Below, piece after piece: positions 16,919 through 25,545 of a stretch of 64,000 nt of DNA. The notes below the pieces were generated by a model. That model had not been told where the DNA came from. It made no database searches and was given only the letters and a program-made list of their open reading frames with translations. The translations under genes were made by a program, and so were the position numbers. The number at the start of each line of letters is the position of its first letter. The first letter of the stretch is position 1. The stretch comes from Cochlodiniinecator piscidefendens (GTDB taxonomy: Bacteria; Pseudomonadota; Alphaproteobacteria; Rhodobacterales; Rhodobacteraceae). The stretch covers positions 186,001-250,000 of the forward strand of contig NZ_JAAOIE010000004.1 of NCBI RefSeq assembly GCF_011326755.1. Reading direction: 5' to 3'.

Positions 16919-17739
16919 ATATCTACTTTGTTAAAGCGAGGCGAGATCGCACCCACAAAGAGAATAAGAATATAGGTTTTGCACCGCCGTCGGCGCCTAT
17001 CGGGCTTTACAAGCGTTTTCTGTTTTACAAACACTTTGTTGCAAACAAGCAGCCTTTGATCGTGACCGAAGGTATATCGGATATCACCTACCTGAAATGT
17101 GCGATCCGGTCCCGCGCAGCGCATTTTCCTTCGCTTATTACACCGCGCGATGGAAAGGATGAACCAAACGTTGGTTTCCTGAACCCATCCGGGACATCTC
17201 GCTCAATCCTTGATCTTGGTAATGGTGCTTCTGGTCAAAACAAGTTGATCAACGAATATGAAAACCGTTTGAAACGTTACCGGAATTTACCCCTTGATAA
17301 CCCGGTCATAGTCCTTTGCGACAACGATGACGGTCCGAAAGAGGTGTTCAAAACTGCAGCTAAGAAAAACGGAAAACCTGTAGATAAGACGACGACCGAC
17401 CCGTTCTACCATCTTGGGCATAATCTGTATCTGATGAAAGTGCCTGAAGGTGCACCTCCAGCAATGAAAGACATCGAGGATCTGTTTCTTTCAGCAGTGC
17501 TGAGTGAACTGTTCGACGGCAAGCCTTTCAACAAAAAGAAGGAACACGGCGACCACACAGCCTACGGAAAGGTGGCTTTCGCTGACAAAGTTGTGCGGCC
17601 AAAAGCCAGTAGTATCGATTTCAGTGGGTTTGATACGTTGCTTGAGCGCCTTGCTGCCTGTGTCGCAGATTATGCTATCCGTTCAGCGCCACCTACTGTC
17701 GTGCCAAAGGCAGCTGCCGCTGCTGTTGGCGCACCGTAG
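16909..17739 (+). pseudogene. retron Ec67-type reverse transcriptase, C-terminal TOPRIM remnant
   Basis: A 276-residue frame matching the C-terminal half of retron Ec67-type reverse transcriptase/endonuclease proteins: LSHIYFVK, LYKRFLFYKHFVANKQPLIV, TEGISDITYLKCAIRS (TOPRIM acidic motif), NPVIVLCDNDDG (second acidic motif), FYHLGHNLYLMKVPEG and KDIEDLF. No reverse transcriptase domain (no YADD box) and no msr-msd RNA region precede it; the preceding bases hold an oppositely oriented fragment instead. Ec67-type systems are anti-phage retrons; this copy has lost its polymerase. The TOPRIM domain itself looks intact, so residual function cannot be ruled out. Confidence 0.7.
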
Positions 17740-18158
17740 AACTTCTAAATACGGCTATTGCCGAGCTACTTGATCGCGGGACGCGATCTACCTTTGCCAA
17801 CTTATCCCGATCAAGTGGGCGCGGACGGCGGGCAGGCCGCGTGGCCTCCTGTCACCGTATTCGGCGGCTGTTTGGCCTAGAATCGCTTCGCTTAGTCAGA
17901 AGTACGAAAGAAGCCACAGTAGTCTTTCCCAGCTCTTCTATCGAACGCGGGCTACGTGAGGGTGTGAAGGCCCCCCGATTAAACCCCGGGCTTTTGATTC
18001 TGGTTCAGGATGCGCCTCTTTTTTCGTATCTTGTTGCGAGCTGATAAAAGGCATCAGGAGTAGAAAACCAGCAAAAAAGAACTTAGTTCTGACGCAAAAG
18101 GCAAGTAACCTGACTGAAAAGGAACTTAGTCGTAATTACTCACAACAATTTGAAAATG
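17740..18158. other. 419-base gap between retron remnant and tRNA-Lys
   Basis: No convincing gene. It holds a perfect 7-bp hairpin GATCGCG-GGA-CGCGATC at 17772-17788 without a T tract, and a degenerate direct repeat of AAGAACTTAGT / AGGAACTTAGT near 18080 and 18120. A 67-codon frame at 17841 has no ribosome site or recognisable sequence and I do not call it. Confidence 0.35.
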
Positions 18159-18234
18159 TGGTGAGCCCTGCAGGGTTCGAACCTGCGACCTACTGATTAA
18201 AAGTCAGCCGCTCTACCAACTGAGCTAAGGGCCC
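18159..18234 (-). tRNA. tRNA-Lys (anticodon TTT)
   Basis: Complete cloverleaf on the minus strand: acceptor GGGCCCT paired with AGGGCTC, D arm AGCTCAGTTGGTAGAGC, anticodon loop CTTTTAA with anticodon TTT, T arm with GGTTCGAACC, discriminator A and an encoded CCA (18159-18161). Its 3' end faces the decayed island at lower coordinates, the side on which tRNA-targeting elements insert. Confidence 0.96.
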
Positions 18235-18367
18235 TCACTTGTCGCGGTTACTAGGGCTACTGAGCGGGGGGGTCAAGTGCGAAAATCAAAGAATCCTGCC
18301 TCTGGATAGATTTTTCTGCATCAACTATATGAAACGTACAAATGACATAGTGAATCTGATGAATAAT

Positions 18368-19201
18368 ATGACCAAACACAGTGGCGACCTGCCGTTTCGC
18401 AAAATGCACGGCCTTGGCAATGACTTTGTTGTGGTCGATACGCGCCATGGGCCGGACCTGATAAATGAAAAAACCGCCAAAGCGATTGGGAATCGTTATT
18501 TTGGTGTGGGATTTGATCAATTGGTGGTTTTGCGCGAATCAGAAGTCGCTGATCTTGATGTGGAATTTTGGAATTCTGACGGGTCACGTGCCAACGCTTG
18601 CGGAAACGCCAGCCGCTGTATCGGTCAGATTATCATGGATGAAACCGGAAAATCTGATGTGACATTCCGCACGGGCCATGCGATTCTTACGGCGTCAGAT
18701 GCCGGAGATGGCTTGGTCAGTGTCAACATGGGTTTGCCACAGCTTGATTGGGAATCAGTGCCGTTGGCGCACGCGGTCGAAGATCTGACGAACCTCCCGT
18801 TAGATGGTGCACCTGGTGCCGTTGGAATGGGAAACCCGCATCTGGTCCATGTTGTTGATGATGTTGAATCTGTTGATCTGCGTGCAATTGGCCCCGGACT
18901 AGAACGCCATCCGCTATATCCTGAGCGCACCAATGTTGAATTCATTCAAATTCTGGATCGCGAAACCATTCGTATGCGTGTCTGGGAACGCGGCGGGGAA
19001 ATTACGCTTGCGTGTGGGTCGGGTGCCTGTGCGGTGGCTGTTATAGCGCACCTCAAAGGACTGACAGAGCGCAAAGTCACCGTGCATTTAGATGGTGGTC
19101 CACTGGTTCTTGATTGGCGCGATGATGGGGTTTGGATGACCGGCCCAACCGCGCATGTGTTTGACGGCGTGATTTCCGCTGCATTTTTGGATGGCGTATA
19201 A
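18368..19201 (+). CDS. dapF: diaminopimelate epimerase
   Basis: Converts LL- to meso-diaminopimelate for lysine and peptidoglycan synthesis. The product has 277 residues from ATG 18368 (MTKHSGDLPF), the length expected for the family; the frame is open further upstream to 18239 but has no family sequence or ribosome site. Both catalytic cysteines are present: SRANACGNASRC and LACGSGACAV, with KMHGLGNDFVVVD near the start. Its TAA overlaps the ATG of mtaB by one base, so the two are co-translated. Confidence 0.95.
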   Translation: MTKHSGDLPFRKMHGLGNDFVVVDTRHGPDLINEKTAKAIGNRYFGVGFDQLVVLRESEVADLDVEFWNSDGSRANACGNASRCIGQIIMDETGKSDVTFRTGHAILTASDAGDGLVSVNMGLPQLDWESVPLAHAVEDLTNLPLDGAPGAVGMGNPHLVHVVDDVESVDLRAIGPGLERHPLYPERTNVEFIQILDRETIRMRVWERGGEITLACGSGACAVAVIAHLKGLTERKVTVHLDGGPLVLDWRDDGVWMTGPTAHVFDGVISAAFLDGV

Positions 19202-20460
19202 TGTCTGAAAATGCGCCAATCTTTGCGACCCTTGGTTGTCGTTTGAATGCCTATGAAACTGAGGCGATGAAAGAACTCGCTGATCAGGCGGGGATCAAAG
19301 GCGCGGTTGTGGTGAACACTTGTGCTGTCACGGCTGAGGCCGTACGCAAGGCCCGTCAGGAAATTCGCAAGTTACGCCGCGACAACCCCGAGGCAAAGCT
19401 GATTGTCACGGGCTGTGCTGCGCAGACAGAACCTGAAACCTTTTCCAATATGGAAGAGGTCGACGTTGTCGTCGGCAATACCGAAAAAATGCAGCCGCAA
19501 ACGTGGCAGGCAATGGGGCCGAACTTTATCGGTGAAACGGAACGTGTTCAGGTCGATGACATTATGTCGGTCACTGAAACAGCTGGGCATTTGATCGATG
19601 GGTTTGGCACACGGTCGCGCGCCTATGTGCAGGTGCAAAATGGCTGTGATCATCGCTGTACGTTTTGCATCATTCCCTATGGCCGCGGTAATTCGCGGTC
19701 TGTGCCTGCTGGCGTTGTTGTCGATCAAATCAAACGTTTGGTGGACAAAGGCTATAACGAAGTCGTTCTGACCGGTGTTGACCTCACCTCTTGGGGTGCC
19801 GATTTGCCAGCAACGCCTAAGCTTGGCGATTTGGTCATGCGTATTTTGAAACTGATACCGGATTTGCAGCGCCTTCGGATCAGTTCGATCGACTCTATTG
19901 AAGTTGATGAAAACCTAATGATGGCGATTGCAACTGAACAGCGCCTGATGCCGCACCTCCACCTGTCGTTGCAGGCCGGGGATGACATGATCCTAAAACG
20001 GATGAAGCGCCGCCATTTGCGCGATGACGCGATCAAGTTCTGCGAAGATGCGCGTAAACTGCGCCCTGATATGACCTATGGCGCGGATATTATTGCGGGT
20101 TTCCCGACTGAAACAGAAGCGATGTTTGAAAACTCGCTTAAACTTGTTGAGGATTGCGACCTGACATGGCTGCATGTATTTCCCTATTCTGCACGCGAAG
20201 GCACGCCAGCCGCAAAAATACCCGCCGTAGATGGGCGCGCCATTAAATCTCGCGCAGCACGGTTGCGCGCGGCCGGCGATGCGCAAGTCAAAACACACCT
20301 TGAGGCGCAGATTGGTAAGACCCATCATATTCTCATGGAAAACCCACACATGGGGCGCACCGCGCAATTTACAGAGGTGAAATTTGAGGCACCACAAGCT
20401 GAAGGTCAGATCATCACCGCCAACATCATAGGCGCAACCGCGACCCAGCTTATTGCCTGA
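19201..20460 (+). CDS. mtaB: tRNA t6A37 methylthiotransferase MtaB
   Basis: Radical SAM enzyme of 419 residues that adds a methylthio group to N6-threonylcarbamoyladenosine 37 of ANN-decoding tRNAs. N-terminal UPF0004 domain with TLGCRLNAYETEAM and NTCAVTAEAVRKARQ; radical SAM motif CDHRCTFCIIPYGRG (CxxxCxxC for the [4Fe-4S] cluster). MtaB rather than MiaB is preferred from the LNAYET and VTAEAVRKARQ pattern. The C-terminal part is TRAM-like. Overlaps dapF by one base. Confidence 0.92.
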   Translation: MSENAPIFATLGCRLNAYETEAMKELADQAGIKGAVVVNTCAVTAEAVRKARQEIRKLRRDNPEAKLIVTGCAAQTEPETFSNMEEVDVVVGNTEKMQPQTWQAMGPNFIGETERVQVDDIMSVTETAGHLIDGFGTRSRAYVQVQNGCDHRCTFCIIPYGRGNSRSVPAGVVVDQIKRLVDKGYNEVVLTGVDLTSWGADLPATPKLGDLVMRILKLIPDLQRLRISSIDSIEVDENLMMAIATEQRLMPHLHLSLQAGDDMILKRMKRRHLRDDAIKFCEDARKLRPDMTYGADIIAGFPTETEAMFENSLKLVEDCDLTWLHVFPYSAREGTPAAKIPAVDGRAIKSRAARLRAAGDAQVKTHLEAQIGKTHHILMENPHMGRTAQFTEVKFEAPQAEGQIITANIIGATATQLIA

Positions 20461-20470
20461 AAGGAGCCAT

Positions 20471-21103
20471 ATGCCCCGGCCCATTCTTTATAGTTTTCGC
20501 CGCTGCCCTTATGCGATGCGGGCGCGACTTGCGATTCAAAGCGCGGGTGTAGAATGTGAGCTGCGCGAAATCGTTTTGCGGGATAAGGCGCCAGAGCTAT
20601 TGTCAGCATCCCCCAAGGGGACTGTTCCGGTTATCATCGACGGCGATCAGGTGATCGAAGAAAGCTTTGACGTGATGCACTGGGCGTTGGCACAGAATGA
20701 CCCCGAAGGGTGGCTGATGCATACTGCGCCTGATCTTATTGCGGAATGCGACGGCCCGTTTAAATCTGCCTTGGATCGCTACAAATACGCCAGTCGCTAC
20801 GATGATATCGACGCGAGTGATGAGCGCGCAAAGGCCAGTACGTTTTTGCAAAAACTCAATACGCAATTGGACGGGAAACCATATTTGTTTGGGGGCGATC
20901 CCAGCTTTGCTGATATGGCGACGGTGACGTTTGTTCGCCAGTTCGCGCATGTTGATCTGGAGTGGTTTAACGCGCAACCATGGCCGTATCTCATTGCATG
21001 GCTAGAGGCGTTTAAGGCGTCAGATCGTTTTAAGGCAACGATGCAAAAATATCCAAAATGGGAAAGCGGCGATGATATTACGATGTTCCCGGCGCAGGGG
21101 TGA
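20471..21103 (+). CDS. glutathione S-transferase family protein
   Basis: Protein of 210 residues with an N-terminal thioredoxin-like GST domain (YSFRRCPYAMRARLAI, GTVPVII, ESFDVMHW) and a helical C-terminal domain (YLFGGDPSFADMATV). The CPYA motif replaces the usual glutaredoxin CPYC. Start at ATG 20471, ten bases past mtaB and just after AAGGAG. Probably co-transcribed with dapF-mtaB. Specific substrate unknown. Confidence 0.88.
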   Translation: MPRPILYSFRRCPYAMRARLAIQSAGVECELREIVLRDKAPELLSASPKGTVPVIIDGDQVIEESFDVMHWALAQNDPEGWLMHTAPDLIAECDGPFKSALDRYKYASRYDDIDASDERAKASTFLQKLNTQLDGKPYLFGGDPSFADMATVTFVRQFAHVDLEWFNAQPWPYLIAWLEAFKASDRFKATMQKYPKWESGDDITMFPAQG

Positions 21104-21130
21104 GGCGGCACAGTTGCCGCCCCTTTTTTT
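21104..21130 (+). terminator. intrinsic terminator after the GST gene
   Basis: Perfect 7-bp stem GGCGGCA / TGCCGCC with a four-base loop followed by CC and seven T residues, directly after the TGA of the GST gene. Confidence 0.9.
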
Positions 21131-21135
21131 GGCGG

Positions 21136-21570
21136 CTAGGCTGCCAGTGACGCACGTGTTTTGCTGATCATCAACGCAGCCTTAGCTGCTTCGCGGCCTT
21201 TTTCGACGAAATGCGCGCGGTAGATTTCGTTGTGGTGATCTGTCTCTTGGTAGTGGTGGGGTGTCAGCGATACTGACAATACAGGCACACCTGTATCCAT
21301 GCTGGCGCGCATCAAACCGTCAACCACGGCCTGGGCCACGAAATCGTGCCGATAAATACCGCCGTCGACCACAAAGGCCGCAGCAGCCACAGCGCCGTAA
21401 CGGCCAGATGCCGCCAAATCGCGCGCGACAAGCGGCATTTCAAACGCACCGGGGACGTCAAAAACGTCAACCAACTCTGTTGGGATTAATTCACAAAAAC
21501 CGGCCAAGGCCTGATCAACAATATCGGAATGCCAGTTTGCCTTGATAAAGGCGTAGCGGGTGTGTGTCAT
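21136..21570 (-). CDS. ribH2: 6,7-dimethyl-8-ribityllumazine synthase, RibH2 type
   Basis: Penultimate enzyme of riboflavin synthesis, 144 residues. The pattern RYAFIKANWHSDIVDQA, VPGAFEMPL, AAFVVDGGIYRHDFVA and VLSVSLTPHHYQE is that of the type II lumazine synthase known from Brucella and rhizobia (RibH2), which forms decamers. It stands alone, away from other rib genes. ATG at 21570 follows the site GAAAGGAC; an upstream in-frame ATG at 21594 overlaps that site and is less likely. Controlled by the FMN riboswitch upstream. Confidence 0.92.
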   Translation of the reverse strand: MTHTRYAFIKANWHSDIVDQALAGFCELIPTELVDVFDVPGAFEMPLVARDLAASGRYGAVAAAAFVVDGGIYRHDFVAQAVVDGLMRASMDTGVPVLSVSLTPHHYQETDHHNEIYRAHFVEKGREAAKAALMISKTRASLAA

Positions 21571-21575
21571 TTTTT

Positions 21576-21622
21576 GTCCTTTCATAAACAACACGTCACC
21601 CAGAGCGTCGTAACGAAAGGAC
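21576..21622 (-). promoter_or_regulatory. Shine-Dalgarno-sequestering helix of ribH2
   Basis: In the minus-strand RNA, GUCCUUUC (21622-21615) can pair over eight perfect base pairs with GAAAGGAC (21583-21576), the ribosome site of ribH2. This is the expected expression platform of the riboswitch immediately upstream: ligand binding would favour the closed form and block translation. Confidence 0.7.
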
Positions 21623-21654
21623 GCACGCAGCCCATGCCACGCATCACCCTAACG

Positions 21655-21790
21655 TCCTCTTGCATCCGGACTTTAACCGTCGGCTCTGGCCTCTCACCAG
21701 ATCTGCTGACACCCCGATTGAGGCCGCTCGTGGGCTGGCGGGACTGGCCCGCATACCACCGGTGGGGAATTTCACCCCGCCCTGAGAACA
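21655..21790 (-). promoter_or_regulatory. FMN riboswitch (RFN element)
   Basis: The minus strand carries the conserved RFN blocks in order: GGGCGGGGTGAAATTCCCC, ACCGGTGGTAT, GCCCACGAGCGG, GATCTGGTGAGA, GCCAGAGCCGACGGTTAAAG and GTCCGGATG. It binds flavin mononucleotide and represses the flavin-synthesis gene downstream, here ribH2, about 85 bases away. Confidence 0.96.
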
Positions 21791-21859
21791 GCACCACTTT
21801 GAAACATGCTTGGAATGGGCGCAAGTCCCCCTTAAGACATTTAAAGGAGGAGAACCGAC

Positions 21860-22486
21860 ATGCACCCCAATCCAGCCTTTCGCCAGACCCCTGTTGAAGA
21901 CAATATCGCCTTTGCACGGGAACGGGCTTTTGGAATCCTATCGGTAAATGATGATAACGGGCCTTTGCTGTCGCATGTTCCGTTTTTGATGTCTGACGAC
22001 GCTAAATCAGCGCGTTTGCATCTCGTGCGGTCAAATCCGATAGCGCGTTTAGGTTCAGATCCTGTCAAAGCCGTCATAGCAATCAGTGGACCTGACAGCT
22101 ACATTTCGCCCGATTGGTATGAAGTGCAAGATCAGGTCCCAACATGGAACTATGTTGCTGTCCATCTGCGTGGCACATTGCATCAGCGTCCGCCTGAAGA
22201 ATTAAAATCACTATTAGATGACCTTTCGCAAGAATTTGAAACGCGCATTAGCCATAAGTCACCTTGGACGTCTGACAAAATGTCCGAGGGTGTGATGGAT
22301 AAAATGATGCGGCAGCTTGTGCCATTCCGATTTGAGATCGGCCAGATCGAAGGCACTTGGAAATTAGGTCAAAATAAACCCGGTGATGCCCGACCCAATG
22401 CCGCAAAACAAGCGGCTGCATATGGCATAGGGCAGGAGCCACGCTTGCTTGCCGCCTTGATGCTGGGGGCGGAATCCAGCTCGTGA
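21860..22486 (+). CDS. PaiB-type FMN-binding protein
   Basis: Protein of 208 residues of the PaiB (FMN-binding split-barrel, 'negative transcriptional regulator') family: HPNPAFR at the start, GPLLSHVPFLM, YISPDWYEVQDQVPTWNY and the C-terminal GTWKLGQNKP. The family resembles pyridoxamine-phosphate oxidases and binds FMN; a regulatory role is only reported for some members. GGAGGAGAA ribosome site. It diverges from the FMN-controlled ribH2 gene, a suggestive flavin-themed pairing. Confidence 0.88.
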   Translation: MHPNPAFRQTPVEDNIAFARERAFGILSVNDDNGPLLSHVPFLMSDDAKSARLHLVRSNPIARLGSDPVKAVIAISGPDSYISPDWYEVQDQVPTWNYVAVHLRGTLHQRPPEELKSLLDDLSQEFETRISHKSPWTSDKMSEGVMDKMMRQLVPFRFEIGQIEGTWKLGQNKPGDARPNAAKQAAAYGIGQEPRLLAALMLGAESSS

Positions 22487-22548
22487 GATTTGATAATACC
22501 TTGCGGAAATACTACGTTAGATAGCAACACCGATATAGGAGACATCAA

Positions 22549-22830
22549 ATGCCCCTTCCTCTTGCCCCAATTGCTGGCTTTGCTTTGCGATATGGCGCTG
22601 TTGCTTTGACGACTTACGCAATTGCGCGCTCTATTGAAAAGGGGCGGAGGTGTCAAAAAACAGAGGATGTTCTTGATGAGGTGGAAGAGGGGCTGTCTCT
22701 GCGTCGCGAAGAGGGACAATTCAGCACAACTGGGCGATTTATACGCACCATTCGGTTGGGTCAAAATGGCCCGGGCGCCCAAATTGATCTCTCCGCTTTG
22801 GGGCGTTTGCGCCTTACACGGGTCAGATAG
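22549..22830 (+). CDS. small uncharacterised protein
   Basis: A 93-residue protein, not recognised. It has an N-terminal hydrophobic stretch (LAPIAGFALRYGAVALTTYA) that could be a membrane helix, then a charged middle (KTEDVLDEVEEGLSLRREEG) and a basic end with GRFIRTIRLGQNGPGAQID. TAGGAGAC lies seven bases before the ATG, which supports translation. It sits alone between the PaiB-like gene and ilvD. Confidence 0.6.
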   Translation: MPLPLAPIAGFALRYGAVALTTYAIARSIEKGRRCQKTEDVLDEVEEGLSLRREEGQFSTTGRFIRTIRLGQNGPGAQIDLSALGRLRLTRVR

Positions 22831-23003
22831 GCAACAGCTTATCAGCTCTCTTCGTGTGAAACGATGTCCCAAATTATGATCAAAACGTAATTTTGTTTCG
22901 GAAACGAAGCAATTTTTCGAATCCGCTTTGCATTTATGCGTGGTTTCCAATAACGCACTATATGACTATTACTGCCCACGTAGACCAACCGTAGGATACC
23001 GGA

Positions 23004-24848
23004 ATGCCCGATCTTCGTTCAAAAACTTCGACTTTTGGCCGCCGCATGGCCGCCGCCCGTTCGCTATGGCGTGCAACAGGCATGAAAGATGGCGATTTTG
23101 GTAAGCCGATTATCGCCGTGGTCAATTCATACACACAATTCGTGCCGGGCCATGTTCACCTGAAAGACATGGGTGATCTTGTTGCTGCTCAGATTGAAAA
23201 AGCGGGCGGCGTTGCCAAAGAAATGAACACCATTGCTGTCGATGATGGTATCGCAATGGGTCACGATGGCATGCTTTATTCGTTGCCGTCACGCGAAGTG
23301 ATCGCGGATTCGGTTGAGTATATGGCCAATGCGCATTGTGTTGACGCGCTGGTTTGTATTTCCAACTGCGATAAAATCACGCCGGGTATGTTGATGGCTG
23401 CGATGCGCCTGAACATTCCCGCGATCTTTGTGTCTGGTGGCCCAATGGAAGCCGGTAAAACCATCCTAAAGGATGGCGAGCATAAAACAGACCTCGTATC
23501 TGCGATCGTTGGGGCAACCGACGAAAAGCGCACCGAAGAAGAAGTTGCATCGCTTGAGCGCTCAGCCTGTCCGACCTGTGGATCGTGTTCTGGTATGTTC
23601 ACTGCGAACTCTATGAACTGTCTGGCCGAAGCCTTGGGTCTTGCGCTTCCGGGGAATGGTTCGCTTTTGGCGACTCACTCAAAACGTCAGGCGCTGTTTG
23701 AAGAAGCTGGTCACCGGATCGTTGATCTTGCGACACGTTGGTACAAACACGACGACGAATCTGCTTTGCCACGCGGTATTGCAACGTTTGAAGCTTTTGA
23801 AAACGCGATGGCGCTCGACATTGCGATGGGCGGTTCTACCAACACCGTTCTGCACCTTCTGGCTATCGCACACGAAGGTAACGTACCCTTCACCATGGCA
23901 GACATTGACCGCATGTCACGCGTTGTTCCGCATCTGTGTAAGGTTGCGCCCTCGACCCCGAAATATCACATGGAAGATGTGCACCGCGCTGGTGGGATCG
24001 CCCGTATCTTGGGCGAACTTGACCGCGCAGGTCTGATCCACCGTGATCAGGCAACCGTGCATGAACCTACCATCGGTGATTTCATCGACAATTGGGATGT
24101 CCGTCAAACCGACCGCAACGCCGCGCATGATTTGTATATCGCTGCGCCGGGTGGTGTGCGCACTGTTCATCCATTTAGCCAGAGCCGCAGCTATACCGAA
24201 CTCGATCTTGATATTGTGGATGGCTGTGTGCGCGACATTGAAAACGCCTATAACAAAGACGGCGGTTTGTGCGTGCTGTTTGGCAACCTTGCTGAACAGG
24301 GCTGTATCGTCAAAACCGCAGGCGTGATCGCGCAGATGCACCAATTCGAAGGCATCGCCAAAGTCTTTGAATCCCAAGATGACGCCGTAACAGGCATCCT
24401 GCGCGGCGACGTTAAACCGGGTTCAGTGGTTATTGTGCGTTATGAAGGCCCCAAAGGCGGCCCTGGTATGCAAGAAATGCTGTACCCAACCGCCTATCTC
24501 AAATCAAAGGGCCTCGACACGTCTTGTGCCTTGGTCACTGATGGTCGTTTCTCTGGTGGATCTGCTGGCCTGTCTATTGGTCACGTGTCACCCGAAGCCG
24601 CGGAAAAGGGCCTGATTGGTTTGGTCGAAGATGGGGATCGCATTTCGATATCAATCCCGAACCGTTCCATCCAGCTTGAAGTGTCAGAAGAGGTGATCGC
24701 TGAGCGCCGCGCCAACCACCATCAGGCAGATAAAAAAGCATGGAAAGCCGAAGGTCGCCCACGCGCAGTTTCCACAGCGCTTAAGGCTTACGCCGCCCAC
24801 GTTTCTAACGCGTCTTTGGGTGCGGTTCGTCAGTTAGACGAAGAATAA
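23004..24848 (+). CDS. ilvD: dihydroxy-acid dehydratase
   Basis: Fe-S dehydratase of 614 residues making the 2-keto acid precursors of valine, leucine and isoleucine. It shows [20 protein letters not shown] and [18 protein letters not shown] with the cluster cysteines, and the C-terminal [20 protein letters not shown]. Length and motif order match the IlvD/Edd family; the SNCDKI and FSGGS forms favour IlvD over Edd. It stands as a single gene with its own terminator. Confidence 0.95.
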   Translation: MPDLRSKTSTFGRRMAAARSLWRATGMKDGDFGKPIIAVVNSYTQFVPGHVHLKDMGDLVAAQIEKAGGVAKEMNTIAVDDGIAMGHDGMLYSLPSREVIADSVEYMANAHCVDALVCISNCDKITPGMLMAAMRLNIPAIFVSGGPMEAGKTILKDGEHKTDLVSAIVGATDEKRTEEEVASLERSACPTCGSCSGMFTANSMNCLAEALGLALPGNGSLLATHSKRQALFEEAGHRIVDLATRWYKHDDESALPRGIATFEAFENAMALDIAMGGSTNTVLHLLAIAHEGNVPFTMADIDRMSRVVPHLCKVAPSTPKYHMEDVHRAGGIARILGELDRAGLIHRDQATVHEPTIGDFIDNWDVRQTDRNAAHDLYIAAPGGVRTVHPFSQSRSYTELDLDIVDGCVRDIENAYNKDGGLCVLFGNLAEQGCIVKTAGVIAQMHQFEGIAKVFESQDDAVTGILRGDVKPGSVVIVRYEGPKGGPGMQEMLYPTAYLKSKGLDTSCALVTDGRFSGGSAGLSIGHVSPEAAEKGLIGLVEDGDRISISIPNRSIQLEVSEEVIAERRANHHQADKKAWKAEGRPRAVSTALKAYAAHVSNASLGAVRQLDEE

Positions 24849-24890
24849 TACTGTTTTCACAGGGTCATTGATTGGCCTTGGTTAGAATTC

Positions 24891-24930
24891 AAAGGCGCGC
24901 GGACAATTATATTGCCGCGCGCCTTTATTT
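24891..24930 (+). terminator. intrinsic terminator after ilvD
   Basis: Twelve-bp stem AAAGGCGCGCGG / CCGCGCGCCTTT with a 12-base AT-rich loop, followed by TATTTG. Confidence 0.88.
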
Positions 24931-24966
24931 GTTCCAGACATACGTAAAGCCAAAGAAAGGCAGTAC

Positions 24967-25515
24967 ATGTCAGAACAGCAAACGTCCTCATTTGATTTAG
25001 ATGCGTTAATTGTGCAGCTCAAGCACGCCTCGCGTGGTGAGGAACCCGCAAAAAAGATACGCCACCTAATCGAAACGGCGGTGGCAAACGCGCAAGGGGT
25101 TATAGACGGAATTCCGCATTTTGAAGAAGATGAGGTGCTTTTGTTTGAAGATGACGCCGTTTCAATCTGGCATTGCCGGTTCTTGCCCGGTGCAGCTGTT
25201 CCCCCACACGATCATCGCATGTCAGCGGTTATTGGGGTGTACACAGGTCAGGAAAGAAACGACTTTTTTGAAAATGATCCCAATGGGTTGATCCGCAAAA
25301 GTGGCGAAGCATTTTTGGCATCTGGTGATGTTCTATCCATAGGCCCAAGCGCAATTCATTCTGTCGCTTGCGTAAGCGAAGCGCCGTGTTGCGGTATCCA
25401 TGTGTATTTGGGGGCGCTGACCGAAATAGACCGCTCTTTGTTTGACGTGCAGGCGAATGAGACGTTGAAGTTTACCGATGAAAACTATCAACGGTTGCAC
25501 GCAGCGGATGTTTGA
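24967..25515 (+). CDS. cysteine-dioxygenase-like cupin protein
   Basis: Protein of 182 residues with a single cupin: VPPHDHRMSAVIGVYTGQE (two metal histidines), IHSVAC and CGIHVYLGAL (third histidine region). This is the pattern of predicted metal-dependent enzymes related to cysteine dioxygenase and 3-mercaptopropionate dioxygenase, which use one iron and O2 to oxidise thiols to sulfinates. The specific thiol is not evident. Clean ATG at 24967 after AAAGGCAG. Converges with rsgA. Confidence 0.75.
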   Translation: MSEQQTSSFDLDALIVQLKHASRGEEPAKKIRHLIETAVANAQGVIDGIPHFEEDEVLLFEDDAVSIWHCRFLPGAAVPPHDHRMSAVIGVYTGQERNDFFENDPNGLIRKSGEAFLASGDVLSIGPSAIHSVACVSEAPCCGIHVYLGALTEIDRSLFDVQANETLKFTDENYQRLHAADV

Positions 25516-25545
25516 CCGGCATTGAGACGGATTTTCAAAAGGCAG

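Noticed and set aside
17841-18044. 67-codon open frame before tRNA-Lys
   Set aside because: No ribosome site, no recognisable sequence and atypical composition in an otherwise decayed stretch; likely chance.
12495-18234. Duplicate of the tRNA-Lys 3' end as an attachment site at the far end of the island
   Set aside because: I looked for copies of TGGTGAGCCCTGCAGG and GGTTCGAAC in this interval and saw none, so integration at the tRNA is not shown.
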